Shown: positions 62,831-64,000 of the stretch, piece after piece | How positions within the stretch are numbered: the first letter of the stretch is position 1 | Layout of the letters: each line of letters opens with the position of its first letter | Translations under genes and position numbers: made by a program | Assembly: GCA_022709905.1 (NCBI GenBank) | Contig: JAKLHY010000017.1 | Location: forward strand, 1-64,000 | Origin: Verrucomicrobiota bacterium | GTDB lineage: Bacteria > Verrucomicrobiota > Verrucomicrobiia > Limisphaerales > UBA1319 | DNA length: 64,000 nt | Direction of reading: 5' to 3' | Notes under the pieces: model-generated | The model's input: the letters and a program-made list of their open reading frames with translations, nothing else | What the model was told of the DNA's origin: nothing | The model's database searches: none

Positions 62831-63196
62831 TCAAATGACCTCCGGGGCGAGCGAGATGATTTTCATGAACTTCAAGTCGCGCAATTCGCGGGCCACCGGG
62901 CCAAAGATGCGCGTTCCGCGAGGATTTTTTTCCTTGTCGATGATCACGATGGCATTGCTGTCGAACCGCAGATAGGATCCGTCGCTGCGACGAATGGCCT
63001 TGCGGGTTCGGACGACGACGGCCATGACGACTTCGCCCTTCTTGACGGTCCCGTCCGGCGAGGCTTCCTTGACGTGGGCCTTGATGATATCTCCGACGCG
63101 GGCGTAACGCTGGTTGCGTCCCAACACCCCAATGGCCGCCGCTCGTTTGGCCCCGGTGTTGTCCGCCACATCTAGTATGGAACGAACCTGTAACAT
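62831..63196 (-). CDS. rplN: Large ribosomal subunit protein uL14
   Basis: A 121-residue L14: [48 protein letters not shown] and [28 protein letters not shown] (read in parts), the complete family length of about 122. Confidence 0.97.
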   Translation of the reverse strand: MLQVRSILDVADNTGAKRAAAIGVLGRNQRYARVGDIIKAHVKEASPDGTVKKGEVVMAVVVRTRKAIRRSDGSYLRFDSNAIVIIDKEKNPRGTRIFGPVARELRDLKFMKIISLAPEVI

Positions 63197-63211
63197 ATCC
63201 TTGCCTTGCTG

Positions 63212-63502
63212 CTATGCGGGCACCGGGGCGGCGCCGGTCGGACGACCGATTACCGCCACCAATCGCCAGCGTTTGGTTTTCGAAAGAGGCCGGGTTTCCT
63301 GAATGCGAACCTGATCGCCCACCTTGGCCTCTCCCTTCTCATCGTGGACGTAAAAGTTCTTGTAGGCAGTCACCACCTTCTTGAATCGCGGATGCGCGTA
63401 GCGGCGCTCGACGCGAACGACTATGGTTTTGGCCATTTTGCTGGAGAGCACCTCGCCAACACGCTCTTTGCGATGGGACCTTGCCGATTCAACATTGGTC
63501 AT
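63212..63502 (-). CDS. rpsQ: Small ribosomal subunit protein uS17
   Basis: A 96-residue S17: [49 protein letters not shown] and [14 protein letters not shown]. The start at 63502 gives normal length; a longer open frame to 63562 overlaps rpmC. Confidence 0.96.
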   Translation of the reverse strand: MTNVESARSHRKERVGEVLSSKMAKTIVVRVERRYAHPRFKKVVTAYKNFYVHDEKGEAKVGDQVRIQETRPLSKTKRWRLVAVIGRPTGAAPVPA

Positions 63503-63512
63503 AGGCAGAACT

Positions 63513-63710
63513 CTAACGGGCCTTCTTGTGAAGAAGGCTGGTTTGGGTTTCAATACGGGCAATGTCCCGCCGCAACAGACGCAGGCGGGATGGCTTCTCC
63601 AGCTGACTGCTGGCCTTCTGTAACTTCAAGTTAAACAATTCCTGGCGCAAATCCCGGCTTTTCGCCGCGAGTTCCGGCAGGGTCAAATCCTTCAATTCCG
63701 ACATTTTCAT
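63513..63710 (-). CDS. rpmC: Large ribosomal subunit protein uL29
   Basis: A 65-residue L29: [26 protein letters not shown] and [14 protein letters not shown]. Typical length and position between rplP and rpsQ. Confidence 0.96.
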   Translation of the reverse strand: MKMSELKDLTLPELAAKSRDLRQELFNLKLQKASSQLEKPSRLRLLRRDIARIETQTSLLHKKAR

Positions 63711-63721
63711 AGCCCAGTGAA

Positions 63722-64000
63722 CTACTTGCGCGCCCGACGATGGCGCGATACAAATTTGGTCTTGATCGGCAGCTTGGTGGCTGCCAGGCGCATGGCTTCA
63801 CGAGCAACGGCCTCGGGAATGCCATCGACTTCCAAAAGAATGTTGGCGGGACGAATCACCGCAACCCAAGATTCCACGGGACCTTTGCCCTTGCCCATTC
63901 GGGTTTCGAGCGGTTTCTTGGTGATGGACTTGTCCGGAAAGACCCGGATCCACATCTTGCCGCGGCGTTTCATGAACCGCGAGACCGCGACGCGCGCGGC
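63722..64000 (-). CDS. rplP: Large ribosomal subunit protein uL16, cut by the window edge
   Basis: The C-terminal 92 residues of L16. Reading continues to the edge ([26 protein letters not shown]), so the start lies beyond 64000. The [19 protein letters not shown] block and the final [12 protein letters not shown] are diagnostic. It is the most upstream ribosomal gene in the window. Confidence 0.96.
   Translation of the reverse strand, partial: AARVAVSRFMKRRGKMWIRVFPDKSITKKPLETRMGKGKGPVESWVAVIRPANILLEVDGIPEAVAREAMRLAATKLPIKTKFVSRHRRARK

Overview
The window reads as one contiguous piece of a free-living, Gram-negative bacterial chromosome of moderately high GC. It holds no insertion sequence, phage gene, CRISPR array, tRNA or rRNA that I could recognise. 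The gene content suggests Verrucomicrobiota, probably a Limisphaerales/Pedosphaera-like lineage (inference). The clues are two exported Tat-type Gfo/Idh/MocA oxidoreductases, a GH127 enzyme, a secreted PA14/LamG protein whose C-terminal domain is of a type common in verrucomicrobial secretomes, a ribosomal operon without L30, and low-complexity Ala/Pro/Lys tails on many housekeeping proteins. No 16S gene is present to confirm this.

Layout. 1-8.7 kb: a minus-strand set (PlsC acyltransferase, FeeM-like GNAT acyltransferase, endonuclease V, Tat oxidoreductase), then a glucuronate-isomerase-like protein, a SirB1-like protein, and purD coupled to an exported S41-fold protein that has lost its catalytic dyad. 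8.7-20.2 kb: a 722-residue LMW-phosphatase/RpiB/GlyA fusion, rho, a glycogen block (glgB, glucan phosphorylase, a stand-alone CBM48 protein), rlmN, hisH and thpR. 20.3-23.6 kb: the rpmH-rnpA-yidD-yidC-khpB operon behind a good sigma70-type promoter. 23.7-34.5 kb: an exported CinA-like protein without its amidase nucleophile, GH127, a three-gene operon (unknown membrane protein plus two SPFH proteins), a large MMPL/RND transporter, YebC and YbjQ. 34.9-40 kb: the secreted PA14/Ig/LamG protein with a strong terminator, and a second Tat oxidoreductase. 40-46.3 kb: nadC-birA, uvrB, a YihY protein with a winged-helix tail, and a TauE/SafE permease. 46.3-50.2 kb: prs-rplY-pth-rpsF-ssb-rplI, without rpsR. 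50.3-53.2 kb: a tRNA-dihydrouridine synthase and an MFS transporter with a large loop insertion. 53.3 kb to the end: the spc and alpha ribosomal operons on the minus strand, from rplP (cut by the edge) to rplQ, with secY, map, infA and rpoA, closed by a clear intrinsic terminator.

The genes form three functional layers. The first is translation and secretion (ribosomal proteins, YidC/YidD/RnpA, SecY, Map, IF-1, RpoA, Rho). The second is central and storage metabolism (PurD, RpiB-GlyA, Prs, NadC, BirA, GlgB/GlgP). The third is an envelope and polysaccharide layer (Tat oxidoreductases, GH127, PA14/LamG, SPFH pair, MMPL exporter, acyltransferases). The most unusual items are the triple fusion, the two exported proteins on enzyme folds with missing catalytic residues, the SPFH operon with its unknown partner, and the GNAT-PlsC pair that could build an aminolipid. 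Identifications rest on motifs read by eye; no database search was run.
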